This document shows positions 57,301 through 63,731 of a stretch of 64,000 nucleotides of DNA, piece by piece. Location: the NCBI RefSeq assembly GCF_024763615.1, contig NC_077222.1, forward strand, positions 56,978,001 through 57,042,000. Reading direction: 5' to 3'. The notes under the pieces were generated by a model. It saw nothing but the letters and a program-made list of their open reading frames with translations, ran no database searches and was not told where the DNA came from. Source of the DNA: Phlebotomus papatasi (lineage: Eukaryota; Arthropoda; Insecta; Diptera; Psychodidae). Each line of letters starts with the position of its first letter. The stretch's first letter is position 1. The position numbers and the translations under genes are program-made.

Positions 57301-60300
57301 AAAAAGAAATTCTATTCTAACCGATAAACGGCTTCAGCACAATGGCCAGTATTTTGGCAAAAATGGCCAATGATGCCCTTTGACACATATTTTAGCTCCG
57401 TATAATTTCATGAAATCAAAATTGACGTTCCTTTCTCTCTCAAAAGATTTGCATAAATCTAATCTCAAATCTCATTCTCAAAATTGGACTGAACTAAATT
57501 TAATTTGGTGTGATGTTCAAAAGAAGAAGAAGAAGAGTGCGAAAGACATATGCATAGGATAGACATATGCAAAGCTTTCAAGAAAGAAAGGGATGTGAGT
57601 ATTATATGAATATTAAGCTTTATGGCTACGGCACACCTTTTAGATCGGTAAGATTTCATGAAATCAAAATTCACATCCCTTTCTTTCTCCCATGTTTTGC
57701 ATATGACTATCTCATTCTTTCGCATACCAAATTCGATTGAGCTAAGTTGAATTTGGAGTGATGTTTAAGAGAAGAAGAAGAGTGCGAGAGAATGAGATAG
57801 ACATATGCAAAACATGTGAGAAAGAAATGGATCCTAAATTCGACTACATGAAATTTTCTTGATCTAAAAGGTGTGCCGGAGCCATTATGATTTTTTTTCT
57901 GGTGAAAAAGGTATGCCTGAGCAATAAGAAAAAAAATTAGTAAGTATAGTGAAAAACTATTGACTAAGGGAAAATTAAGAATTTATGGCTCCGGTTAACC
58001 TTTTAGATTAGGAAAATTTTATAAAAACAAAATTCACATCCCTTTCTTACTTAAAAGCTTAGCATTATGTCTCTGCTGTCTCTCCTACTACTTTGCGTTC
58101 TTCTTCTTCTTTTGAACATCACACCAAATTAAATCTCGTCCAGTCTAATTTAAAGTCCGAAAGCGTGGGGCAGACTTATGCGAATTTTATAAGAAGGAAA
58201 GGGACGCGAATTTTGATTTCATGAAATTTAACCAATCTAACAGATGTGCCGGAGTTATTATTAACCACTTTAATTTTATACTGACTACTGACCATTTTGA
58301 ATTATTTTTGTTAACCAATTTGATTTTTTTTACAAACAAAAATTCGTTAACTTACTGACCAAAAATGTTTTTTTTTCTCAAAATAAATAAATTACATTAT
58401 TTTTTCTATGGTTCAATATAAAATTTTCGGTATTAGTGCAATTTCGATTAATAGGCGATATTTTCGTATTTAACCATGGTCATCATCATCACCATTTTCA
58501 ACCACTTATCCCTATTGGAGTCGCTTTATTTAACCAAGACGCGATTTTAACCCTTTAAGGACGATTGGAACACCGGTGTCCCATAAAAAAAAATAATTTT
58601 TCCTGACTACCTAAAGTTATTTTTTTCTAATGTCTGTACATAATTGTAAAGTAAATGGTTGAAGGGATCTAGAATATTTTTTGCAAGTCTCTAGCTATTT
58701 GCTTTGTAGTAAATATTTAAGCTCAAAAATGGCGAATTTTTAAATTCTCAAATTCATAATTGATTTTATCTATTTTTTATACTTCCAATTTTTTTTAAGC
58801 AAAACTCTTTTGGCAATAAAAACTACAATACTCATACGTAATATTTTTCATTAAAGCGAAAAATATTATTCATTGGTATTGTCAGAAAAATTACTTAAAT
58901 TTTTGAGCTATTTTTGTCCCTATTGTTTATAGAAGCACAAAATACACCGAATCAGACTCTGTTGGACTTTTCAAGGTTAGATGTAAGACTTATCATTGAT
59001 TATGTTTCTATCAGATTATGTAACAGTGATTATGTTGACTTTCAGTCCGTAAAAAGTGTCTCGTCGTTAAAGGGTTAAATATCGGGTTATATTGAATCTA
59101 ACCTAAAAAAATCAAATTGGAAATATGAACTTTGCATATATGTATAAGTTGTCCAATAATCCATTCTTGAGTATACGTAAAATCTGACAATGACAATTTT
59201 TGAAAATATTGTTGTGAATTGTGATCTTATATGCAATTTTTCGGTTTTAGGTTATAATTCATGCAAGCCTTGCATATACACTGAGAGAAATCCGAAAAAA
59301 TAAAAATAACATTTCGGAAATGTTAATTTTACCCTGAAGTATTGATCCGAAATCGGTGTAAATATTACCCTGTGTTAAAGTTACCCTTTTTCATGTTAAT
59401 TTTACCCTAAAAAAGGAGTAAAATTAACATAAAAAAATGTTGATATATTTTTACACTTAAAAAGTGTTAAAGTTATGAGGAAAAAAAGTTAATCGCACCC
59501 TCTTTTTTCTCAGTGTACAATTGCAACTATAAAGAGTGTAATGTTTCACTCTTCAATTTTGGATAAAATTTGGACTTTGGGAAATCAAAAAAAAAACTGG
59601 AGATCTGCCCCGGTTCAACCGTGAACAACATCAAAAAGGTCCACCCCGGTTTATCCCAGGGTGATCTTCTAGAGGAAAGCCCCCTTATGCCCGGTTTCAA
59701 AAGTCGCAGTTAAATTAGCATTTATCGTAATTTTTCGCAACTTTTCAGGGGACGAAATTTTCAATTCACCTTAACTTTTATTAAAATTGAGTCATAAATG
59801 CGATAGTTTCGAATCAAAATATAGAAAAACTGTAAGAGAGATTAATATATTGTAAAAAAAATTACTAAAACTACTAGTAAGATCTACCTAGAATAGTATG
59901 AAAACAAAGTTATCGATAAAGTACATAATTTATCATGATTTGGAATATTGAGGATACGAAGTATATTTAATAGAGAACTGCTCTAAATTTAGAGTATCCG
60001 AGAATTTTAGGATTTCTTGAATGAATTCAATCTTCGCAAAATCAGATGAACGATACATCACCGATAGCATTTTGAACTAACTTAGAACTTAAAATTCTAC
60101 AAGGGGTAACTCATTTACATTTTTTCTGACAAGGGTTTCTGGTTTCTCGGGTTTCACGATGCAGAAATTGGGTTTCGCGATGCAGAAATTGGATTTCTCC
60201 GGTTTCGCGATGCAGAAATTGGGTTTCTCGGGTTTCGCGATGCAGAAATTGGGTTTCTCGGGTTTCGCGATACAGAAATTGGGTTTCTCGGGTTTCGCGA

Positions 60301-61230
60301 TGCAGAAATCGGGTTTCTCGGGTTTCGCGATGCAATAAGTGGGTTTCTCGGGTTTCACGATGCAAAGAGTGGATTTCTAGGGTTTCGCAATGCAGAAATT
60401 GGGTTTCTCGGGTTTCGCGATGCAGAAATTGGGTTTCTCGGGTTTCGCGATGCAAAGAGTGGGTTTCTCGGGTTTCGCGATGCAAAGAGTAGGTTTCTCG
60501 GGTTTCGCGATGCAAAAAGTGGGTTTCTCGATGCAAAATGTGGGTTTCTCGGGTTTCCCGATGCAAAGAGTGGGTTTCTCGGGTTTCGCGATGCAGAAAT
60601 TGGGTTTCTCGGGTTTCGCGATGCAGAAATTGTGTTTCTCGGGTTTCGCGATGCAGAAATTGGGTTTCTCGGGTTTCACGATGCAAAATGTGGGTTTCTT
60701 GGGTTTCGCGATGCAAAATGTGGGTTTCTCGGGTTTCGCGATGCAAAGAGTGGGTTTCTCGGGTTTCGCGATGCAAAATGTGGGTTTCTCGGGTTTCACG
60801 AAGCGTTTCTCGGACAATTGACGAGGGTTTCTCAATATGAGTTACCCCTTGAAATTATAAGACTTCCTAGAATGTCGAGCACGTTTTTTAAGATCACGAA
60901 TTTATGCAGGAATATAAAAGATCACCATGGACTATCATAGGTTTAATTATTTAGCAATAGAGAAACTCTAGACTCACCCTGGCTGATTCTTGTAGATGAT
61001 CTGACCAATTCGATGATTGGTCTTTGGATCATTTTCTGTATGGGGTCGCGTGTCGCAGAGGAAGCACTTGAACTCTTTGAGATGAGAGACAATACAGTAT
61101 CGCTCAGGTTCCGACAGGCCACATGTTGACGATGCATACAATCTATTTTCGCGACCGATCAGCAGATTCCCCGTGGCTGGGTAACAGGAACTGTGTTCAC
61201 ATGGATGTACACGCTGCAGAGGTCTGTGCG
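23315..61230 (-). CDS. LanB1: Laminin subunit beta-1, 5' end incomplete
   Basis: Sixteen exons, in transcript order 61230-60978, 57078-56399, 56336-56148, 56016-55499, 52106-51729, 51661-51505, 51263-50499, 45493-45197, 45132-44941, 44875-44091, 44024-43836, 39107-38944, 38877-38736, 38669-38481, 38419-38275 and 23454-23315, keep phase throughout (5183 bp, 1726 residues to the stop). Order: LN domain ([38 protein letters not shown]), LE repeats, an L4/LF-type domain, more LE repeats, then coiled coil with the beta knob. The beta chain pairs with alpha and gamma chains in secreted laminin trimers that build basement membrane. Drosophila LanB1 is about 1790 residues, so roughly 60 N-terminal residues including the signal peptide lie upstream. 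Introns reach 14.8 kb and carry most of the transposons here. Confidence 0.96.
23495..26021. mobile_element. TA-flanked element with GGGGAGGGTGGGGCAGTTT ends, host to a mariner
   Basis: Inverted ends of about 20 bp (GGGGAGGGTGGGGCAGTTT) bordered by TA at 23493-23494 and 26022-26023, inside the last LanB1 intron. Without the mariner at 23884-25187 it would be about 1.2 kb. No transposase of its own is visible. Confidence 0.8.
23884..25187 (-). mobile_element. Decayed DD37E mariner-type transposon
   Basis: Perfect terminal inverted repeats of 27 bp starting ACGTATGGCCAGTGAAATCT, with TA duplicated outside (23882-23883 and 25188-25189). Minus-strand frames give an N-terminal helix-turn-helix region ([20 protein letters not shown] from 25043), a middle part with [19 protein letters not shown], and [10 protein letters not shown]...[11 protein letters not shown] (24361-24158). 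There are 37 residues between the second Asp and the Glu, which places it in the DD37E clade known from mosquitoes. The coding region is split over three frames with stops, so it is dead. Confidence 0.9.
26585..27895 (+). mobile_element. Second decayed DD37E mariner-type transposon
   Basis: The ends AGCGTGTCCTGGATTTAAAT and, inverted, AACGTGTCCCGGATTTAAAT are bordered by TA. The transposase starts at 26757 ([20 protein letters not shown]), has two helix-turn-helix-like regions and ILLDDETVV, then stops at 27412. After a frameshift the C-terminal half continues with [14 protein letters not shown] and [10 protein letters not shown], again 37 residues from Asp to Glu. Its sequence and ends differ clearly from the element at 23884, so these are two families of the clade. 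Inactive. Confidence 0.9.
27898..28346. mobile_element. TA-flanked foldback MITE (GGGCAGAATCACATTGACAG), uninterrupted copy
   Basis: About 450 bp made almost wholly of two inverted arms of about 205 bp around a short loop near 28108-28140. It abuts the mariner at 27895 and shares its TA. Sister of 9242-9877. Confidence 0.85.
28577..28805. mobile_element. MITE with GGGCTTCAGAC ends, copy 1
   Basis: The left end ACGGGCTTCAGACCTAAGAC and a loosely matching inverted right end (GGTCTTCAGACTAGAGG) enclose about 210 bp. A diverged second copy lies at 52330-52545. Confidence 0.6.
28911..29573. mobile_element. Element with ATCCCGTCTGAC ends
   Basis: ATCCCGTCTGACAC at the left is mirrored by GGTCAGACGGGAT at the right. 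No coding sequence recognised in the 660 bp between. Confidence 0.5.
29650..29935 (+). repeat. GTTTC minisatellite, left array of the hAT-like element
   Basis: Irregular 15-20 bp units built on TGTTTCCTCGTTTCCAG-like sequence. Long open frames occur in several phases on both strands only because the repeat lacks stops; none is a gene. Confidence 0.85.
30157..30858. mobile_element. TA-flanked MITE (GGGTAAATTAAGC family), copy 1
   Basis: The left end GGGTAAATTAAGCTAATTCA matches the inverted right end of the element at 48714-49579. The right end GAATTAGGACATTT matches that element's inverted left end, with the terminal CCC decayed. About 700 bp, inside the hAT-like element. Confidence 0.75.
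31445..31773. mobile_element. pogo/Tigger-like MITE
   Basis: Inverted ends CAGTAGAGTCTCGCTATA with TA outside (31443-31444 and 31774-31775). The CAGTAGAGTCTCGCTATA pattern and TA target are those of the pogo group. 329 bp, non-coding. Confidence 0.8.
32190..33850. repeat. 41-bp tandem repeats in two inverted blocks
   Basis: The right block (from 33510) repeats CCGTTTTATGATTCAGCTGT followed by GCGTGATTTTAAGCGCATTTA, 41 bp per unit, diverging to the right. The left block (about 32190-32390) is the same unit inverted. A TTAA element at 32419-33505 splits the right-hand block at a TTAA inside one unit. Confidence 0.75.
32419..33505. mobile_element. TTAA-type (piggyBac-like) element, 1.1 kb
   Basis: TTAA at both sides (32415-32418 and 33506-33509) and ends CCCTCTAA...TTAGAGGG. 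Palindromes ACCGCCTAAAGGCGGT (32562-32577) and GACCGCCTGGAGGCGGTC (33473-33490) lie inside. A minus-strand frame at 32976-32788 codes for 62 residues rich in Asp and Glu; piggyBac transposases often begin with an acidic region, but no core domain follows, so it may be a remnant. Confidence 0.75.
33870..34620. repeat. Dispersed repeat, copy 1
   Basis: Blocks such as AAACCGCTTGTTGATATCTC, GATCTATGAGTGTTC and ACAGTGGGTTGGTGTA recur at 40650-41160 and 42320-42730. The copies are diverged and no transposase or reverse transcriptase belongs to this repeat. Confidence 0.6.
34639..34927. mobile_element. GGGGGAGGTG-family MITE, copy 3
   Basis: TA-flanked with ends GGGGGAGGTGGGGCTAC and the inverted complement. 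Near 34825-34905 it contains an extra hairpin (AGAGATGGTACAATTTC...), absent from the 9469-9685 copy, so it too is interrupted. Confidence 0.75.
35236..37125. mobile_element. TA-flanked element with AGGTAAAGTATCCT ends, interrupted
   Basis: The left end AGGTAAAGTATCCTATGTCG and the inverted right end AGGTAAAGTATCCTCAAGTC are both followed by GACC and bordered by TA. Near 36390-36460 the word CCTCTACTCGACC repeats three times. A TTAA element (35266-36191) sits just inside the left end. Confidence 0.7.
35266..36191. mobile_element. TTAA-type element with GGGTCATATATGACCC palindromes
   Basis: TTAA at 35262-35265 and 36192-36195; ends CTCTTTCGCGTCA and, inverted, CTCTTTCACGTCA. The 16-bp perfect palindrome GGGTCATATATGACCC occurs at 35369-35384 and 35828-35843. 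No transposase. Confidence 0.8.
37290..37560 (+). repeat. GTTTC minisatellite, right array of the hAT-like element
   Basis: Units of about 20 bp such as CCATGTTTCCGTGTTTCT, more regular on the left and diverging toward the terminal repeat. Open frames across it are repeat artefacts. Confidence 0.85.
39110..40245. other. LanB1 intron sequence, nothing recognised
   Basis: Intron DNA of AT-rich composition between the exon at 38944-39107 and the pogo-like MITE. No coding, RNA or paired terminal repeats were seen. Confidence 0.4.
40248..40564. mobile_element. pogo-like MITE, second family
   Basis: The left end CAGTCGAGTTCCTCAAATTT and the inverted right end CAGTAGAGTTCCTCAAATTT are bordered by TA (40246-40247 and 40565-40566). 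317 bp, non-coding, ends distinct from 31445-31773. Confidence 0.8.
41173..42319 (+). mobile_element. 5'-truncated LINE with reverse transcriptase remnant
   Basis: From 41172 the frame reads [16 protein letters not shown], the catalytic YADDLQIY, then [10 protein letters not shown] and [16 protein letters not shown], the palm and thumb of a non-LTR reverse transcriptase. One in-frame TGA (41676-41678) interrupts it; the same frame then runs through [20 protein letters not shown] and [13 protein letters not shown] to a stop near 42038. A TAA-repeat tail lies at 42268-42310. The octamer AATATATA flanks the insertion (41165-41172 and 42320-42327), though such an AT-rich word is weak proof. The clade cannot be fixed from this fragment. 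It sits within the dispersed repeat family of 33870-34620. Confidence 0.88.
42268..42310. repeat. TAA microsatellite, LINE tail
   Basis: About thirteen TAA units directly after the LINE 3' region, fitting the A/T-rich tail of a non-LTR element. Confidence 0.85.
42725..43045. repeat. TTCGTAAATG hairpin repeat
   Basis: Words such as TTTGTAAATGTTTGT and ACGAACATTTACGAGCAT occur in both orientations, so the segment can fold back over most of its length. Terminal borders and target site are unclear. Confidence 0.55.
43439..43693. mobile_element. CACTGAGAG-end MITE, copy 2
   Basis: 255 bp, inverted orientation relative to the copy at 21225, with ends CACTGAGA and TCTCAGTG. It lies in a LanB1 intron about 140 bp upstream, on the plus-strand scale, of the exon at 43836. 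Confidence 0.75.
44091..44875 (-). CDS. LanB1: LanB1 coiled-coil exon with the beta knob
   Basis: 261 codons of heptad-rich sequence ([40 protein letters not shown]), interrupted by a cysteine-rich loop [20 protein letters not shown] followed by GGLSC. This loop is the laminin beta knob, found only in beta chains, and it fixes the subunit type. Confidence 0.95.
45541..45953. mobile_element. TTAA-type MITE (CCCTTTAAGGACGA family), copy 1
   Basis: TTAA then CCCTTTAAGGACGACTG, followed by GGGTCACCCGTGAGTGACCC (45561-45580). The right end reads GGGTCATATATGACCC (45917-45932), then AATCGTCCCTAAAGG. The right-hand TTAA has decayed. Confidence 0.7.
46209..46596 (+). pseudogene. piggyBac transposase remnant (acidic N-terminus and Cys-rich C-terminus)
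   Basis: One frame from 46209 is acidic ([20 protein letters not shown]). A second, offset frame ends in [20 protein letters not shown] followed by FDEYHKN, the C..C...LC...CF..YH pattern of the cysteine-rich domain at the C-terminus of piggyBac transposases. The catalytic core is absent, so this looks like an internal-deletion derivative with a frameshift. It lies between two MITEs with CCCTTTAAGGACGA-type ends, which suggests the transposase class that moved them. Confidence 0.6.
46841..47247. mobile_element. TTAA-type MITE (CCCTTTAAGGACGA family), copy 2, interrupted
   Basis: The left end ACCTTTAAGGACGATTG is followed by GGGTCATATATGACCC (46853-46868). The right end is CTCGTCC, then a 248-bp insertion, then AGGGTTAA (47240-47247). 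Confidence 0.65.
46992..47239. mobile_element. TTAA-type MITE (CTCTTTC family), copy 4, inside a neighbour's terminal repeat
   Basis: TTAA at 46992-46995 and 47236-47239 and the palindrome GCAGCATATGCTGC at 47009-47022. Its target TTAA is part of the CCTTAAAGGG terminal repeat of the element at 46841-47247. Confidence 0.85.
47250..48366. other. LanB1 intron sequence, nothing recognised
   Basis: AT-rich intron DNA. Near 48295-48360 a short stretch resembles part of the GGCTTCAGAC MITE family. No supported gene; the frames at 47630-48048 have no family features. Confidence 0.4.
48373..49733. mobile_element. TTAA-type MITE (CCCTTTAAGGACGA family), split by a TA element
   Basis: TTAA at 48369-48372 and 49734-49737. 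The left end CCCTTTAACGACGAGACACT and the right end with GGGACACCGGTGTTCC (49702-49717) match, in reverse, the intact element at 58552-59074. The middle is occupied by 48714-49579. Confidence 0.85.
48714..49579. mobile_element. TA-flanked MITE (GGGTAAATTAAGC family), copy 2, nested
   Basis: 866 bp between duplicated TA dinucleotides (48712-48713 and 49580-49581); ends GGGTAAAAATGTCCTAATTC and, inverted, GGGTAAATTAAGCTAATTCA. The intact TTAA element at 58552 supplies the empty site. Confidence 0.88.
49915..50162. mobile_element. TA-flanked MITE (GGGTAAAGTG family), copy 2
   Basis: 248 bp, the same length as and nearly identical to 8654-8901, so a recent family. TA at 49913-49914 and 50163-50164. 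Confidence 0.85.
50229..50443. mobile_element. CACTGAGAG-end MITE, copy 3 (deleted)
   Basis: Shorter than its relatives (about 215 bp), with part of the centre missing; ends ACTGAGAAAAA and TCTCAGCG. Confidence 0.65.
52330..52545. mobile_element. MITE with GGGCTTCAGAC ends, copy 2
   Basis: Aligns over its length with 28577-28805, including the motif GGGCTAAACCTCTAGTCTGA near the right end. Confidence 0.6.
52550..54075. other. LanB1 intron sequence, nothing recognised
   Basis: AT-rich intron DNA. Just outside it, runs of about ten G (52197 onward) and twelve or more C (55121 onward) mark repeat remnants near both ends of this intron. Confidence 0.4.
54080..55001. mobile_element. TA-flanked element with GGGTGGAAT ends
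   Basis: The left end GGGTGGAATAACCGG and the inverted right end GGGTGGAATCACCAG are bordered by TA (54078-54079 and 55002-55003). The word GTGGCGAGAAGTGG recurs in both orientations inside. No transposase. Confidence 0.75.
57622..57886. mobile_element. MITE with GGCTcCGGCACACC ends, copy 1
   Basis: ATGGCTACGGCACACCTTTT at the left is mirrored at the right (AAAAGGTGTGCCGGAGCCAT). The arms continue through a TTTCATGAAATC-like stretch. A diverged copy lies at 57984-58258, and part of a third may lie at 57378-57600. Confidence 0.75.
57984..58258. mobile_element. MITE with GGCTcCGGCACACC ends, copy 2
   Basis: Same layout as the previous copy, in tandem with it 100 bp away, more diverged at both ends. 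Confidence 0.6.
58552..59074. mobile_element. Intact TTAA-type MITE (CCCTTTAAGGACGA family)
   Basis: 523 bp between TTAA duplicates (58548-58551 and 59075-59078). The left end CCCTTTAAGGACGATTG leads into GGAACACCGGTGTCCC (58567-58582). The right end, inverted, is CCCTTTAACGACGAGACACT. It is the uninterrupted sister of 48373-49733. Confidence 0.88.
59279..59515. mobile_element. CACTGAGAG-end MITE, copy 4
   Basis: Same orientation as 21225-21479, with ends CACTGAGAGAAATCCG and TCTCAGTG. Confidence 0.75.
60100..60851. mobile_element. Small hAT-like element filled by a minisatellite
   Basis: Terminal repeats CAAGGGGTAACTCAT and ATGAGTTACCCCTTG (one mismatch as inverted repeats), with flanking octamers AAATTCTA (60092-60099) and AAATTATA (60852-60859), which match at seven of eight bases. 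Almost everything between is a tandem array. The last 40 bp before the right end resemble those of 29623-37594. Confidence 0.78.
60130..60815 (+). repeat. 30-bp minisatellite (GGGTTTCTCGGGTTTCGCGA type)
   Basis: About 22 units of roughly 30 bp: GGGTTTCTCGGGTTTCGCGA followed by TGCAGAAATT or TGCAAAGAGT variants. Variant units intermix, as in unequal exchange. Frames up to 221 codons on both strands are repeat artefacts. Confidence 0.9.
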
Positions 61231-61239
61231 CTATAAATA

Positions 61240-61740
61240 GTCAAACAGATTCACTCTCTCTGGCTCCAAAGCAACAAATACAGCAGAAAAAAACACAAGA
61301 GTCCAATACAGTGTTTGGATTAGAGAAAAAGGAAAGGCTTCACTTGTTTTTTCCCAATCCCCCAAGCTCATCATTTCCACATTGTCCGCATGAGTTAAAG
61401 AAAGACAGATCTTGTATGGGAAGCTGGGAAATAAACACACACCCAATGAGATGAGGATGAGTTAAGAGAATAAATACTAATTGAACCGTCTGTCCTGTGT
61501 GAAATTACCAGCAATATTAGCTGATGATGTAACATTTCTTTGTGAAATTGAGAATTGACCAATAAGACAAAATGTCACATCATTAAGGAAGGCTTTTTTC
61601 AGAGGATTCTACTAATATAGGTCTAGGTGGCATCTACGGGTCAAATATTGGTGGCCAAGTCTCTCAATGGCTTTGTCCAAATTGGGATTTTCGGGAGAAT
61701 GTGAAAGTCAAGGGGAGACAAGCCCTCAAAAAATGATCCT
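61240..61740. other. Putative LanB1 intron between the candidate first exon and the LN exon
   Basis: A minus-strand frame at 61446-61231 runs up to the acceptor of the LN exon and includes a hydrophobic stretch, but ends in TAG at the splice site and offers no usable donor. I see no other feature. Confidence 0.4.
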
Positions 61741-61748
61741 CAAAACAC

Positions 61749-61979
61749 CTCGATAGTCTGTCTGATAGAAGGGACTTGTAGTGCTGGGCCAAATTCCACC
61801 AAGTGGATAAAACTCCTGCACTTCCTCATCATCTTCAGCCGGTGGACGCTGATCACCACGCAGGGGTACATCTAAGGGCTTCAAGGTTGTCAGTGGTGTT
61901 GTAATTGTGATCTTGGGAGCTCTTGTCCGGTGCCAAATGTAAAAGGGCTTCTGAGTTTGATACGTGGGACCCAGAACCA
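61749..61979 (-). CDS. LanB1: Candidate 5' coding exon of LanB1
   Basis: An open frame on the minus strand (GPTYQTQKPFYIWHRTRAPK, later DDEEVQEFYPLGGIWPSTTS, PFYQTDYR) ends at a GT with one base over. That is the phase needed by the next exon, which starts with two bases of a codon; joining gives [15 protein letters not shown]. An AG precedes 61979. The composition suits the poorly conserved linker after a laminin signal peptide. The donor (GTGTTT) is weak and no signal peptide is seen, so this is an inference. Confidence 0.45.
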
Positions 61980-62271
61980 CTGAATGGATGATCATTTGAA
62001 TGGTGTTATCATGATATGAGTTATCAGTTGAAAGAGGAAATAACATTGGCATATACATAATGTGAAAATTCCGTATTAAATATTCTAACAAGGGAGGTCA
62101 TCGAGTCATCAAATTCTGATTGGCTTCATATTAAGAACATAGACGGGGATGGGCATCATAAGGATTGTGTCATACTCAAAAAGTGCTAAATTTTTTTTCC
62201 TTTAAGAAAAGCGACCAGAATGATTGCATGCAAAACTGTATATGATAAAGATAGTCCTAGAACCAGCAGAT

Positions 62272-62345
62272 GCAGCAGTGGCGCAGCGGGCAAGCGGACG
62301 GTGTTTATAACGCAAAGGTCTCGAGTTCGATTCTTGCTTAGCGCC
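62272..62345 (+). tRNA. tRNA-Ile(UAU)-like sequence, left arm (probably a pseudogene)
   Basis: A perfect A box TGGCGCAGCGG (62279-62289) and a B box GAGTTCGATTC, with a seven-base anticodon loop TTTATAA giving UAU. The anticodon and acceptor stems pair badly, so this is more likely a tRNA-derived sequence than a working gene, though the internal promoter looks intact. Confidence 0.45.
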
Positions 62346-63120
62346 GTTTTTATTGTTTATTTTTTTTTATTCCTATTATTTTTTTAAATCAGATATACAT
62401 TTATTTATCGTTTTTTAATCACTGACCGTTTTTTTATCATTAATATAGCAATATTTTCTTTGCACTGTAATATACTCCTAATATGAATGTTTAACTAAAG
62501 TAGCGTATTAAATGCTCTTTTACGCGTTTGCTGATTTTAATTTTTTTTAAAGGAATAGAAACTAAGAATTCATCCTCATTATGGTCTTATTTGTCCTAGA
62601 TATACAATACATAGCGTTATTTTTATTTATTTTTTAAATCATTTGCCTAAGCAATGTGTCTTGCAAAATAATATATCAAAAAATTTATGTATCTACAAAG
62701 GATAGAAAATTATTATAGTCAATAATCTGCACAAAATCAAGATAGGGTAGAGTCAGTACTTTTTCGCCAGTAAGCCCTTTTTCGCCACCTAAATTAAAAT
62801 CACATTTTAAAAAAATTATGAGTTCGTGGAACTACGAAATGAGTGTTATTTCGTGACCTCTAACCAAATGAATCAGAAAACCATATCAGATGCTCCACCG
62901 ACTAGATTATTTGCAAGTTAATTAAAGAAATTGTCGACGCGTAAAAGAGCATTTAATACGCTACTTTAGTTAAACATTCATATTAGGAGTATATTACAGT
63001 GCAAAGAAAATATTGCTATATTAATGATAAAAAAACGGTCAGTGATTAAAAAACGATAAATAAATGTATATCTGATTTAAAAAAATAATAGGAATAAAAA
63101 AAAATAAACAATAAAAACGG

Positions 63121-63195
63121 CGCTAAGCAAGAATCGAGCTCGAGACCTTTGCGTTATAAACACCGTCCGCTTGCCCGCTGCGCCACTGCTGCATC
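63121..63195 (-). tRNA. tRNA-Ile(UAU)-like sequence, right arm (pseudogene)
   Basis: The inverted twin of the sequence at 62272. The A box is kept, but the B box reads GAGCTCGATTC: the first T of the invariant TTC is replaced by C. Confidence 0.45.
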
Positions 63196-63379
63196 TGCTG
63201 GTTCTAGGACTATCTTTATCATATACAGTTTTGCATGCAATCATTCTGGTCGCTTTTCTTAAAGGAAAAAAAATTTAGCACTTTTTGAGTATGACACAAT
63301 CCTTATGATGCCCATCCCCGTCTATGTTCTTAATATGAAGCCAATCAGAATTTGATGACTCGATGACCTCCCTTGTAAT

Positions 63380-63729
63380 ATATTTTTAATTTAAAACCTA
63401 TTTTAGGATCGTTACCAATTTGGTCGTCGAAGAGATAACTTTGATCTTGAAATTGCTAAACTTTGGAATAAGTAAGACCAAAATGATTTCTCTCAAATGC
63501 TGCAAATTACAATACATTTCTAAAATTTGGAAATTTCCATTAGCATTTAGGTACTTTTGCAATTTTGAGAGATTCATATGAATTAAATACAAAATTAAGA
63601 TCAAGTTTTTTTCTAAAGGTACAATTTTTGTATATGTTAACTCTGTTAACTCAATTTGTAAACGCACAGTAAAAAAATAAAGACTTAAAGAAAAAAACTT
63701 ATTTGTTCTCGATTAATTCCAATAAAGCA
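63380..63729. other. Spacer, nothing recognised
   Basis: AT-rich DNA between the foldback element and the partial TA element. The frame at 63398-63667 (minus) has no family features. Confidence 0.4.
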
Positions 63730-63731
63730 TA

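Larger units (their letters stand above)
62088..63379. mobile_element. Foldback element with arms of about 445 bp
   Basis: Left arm 62088-62531 and right arm 62936-63379 are nearly perfect inverted copies, starting ACAAGGGAGGTCATCGAGTC, around a unique loop of about 400 bp. Each arm holds a tRNA-like sequence. No transposase. The target duplication is not clear. Confidence 0.85.

Noticed and set aside
60130..60815. CRISPR-like regular direct repeats
   Set aside because: The units are contiguous variants without unique spacers, the DNA is animal nuclear, and the array lies inside a transposon-like unit.
60089..60940. Several long open frames on both strands (up to 221 codons) with repeating HRETRET-like or FSGFAMQ-like peptides
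   Set aside because: They follow from the 30-bp minisatellite, which lacks stops in several phases. There are no splice sites, no unique sequence and no family signature.
61231..61446. Hydrophobic minus-strand frame as the laminin signal peptide exon
   Set aside because: It ends in TAG exactly at the LN-exon acceptor, and the only possible donor would leave a 24-base intron, too short to splice.
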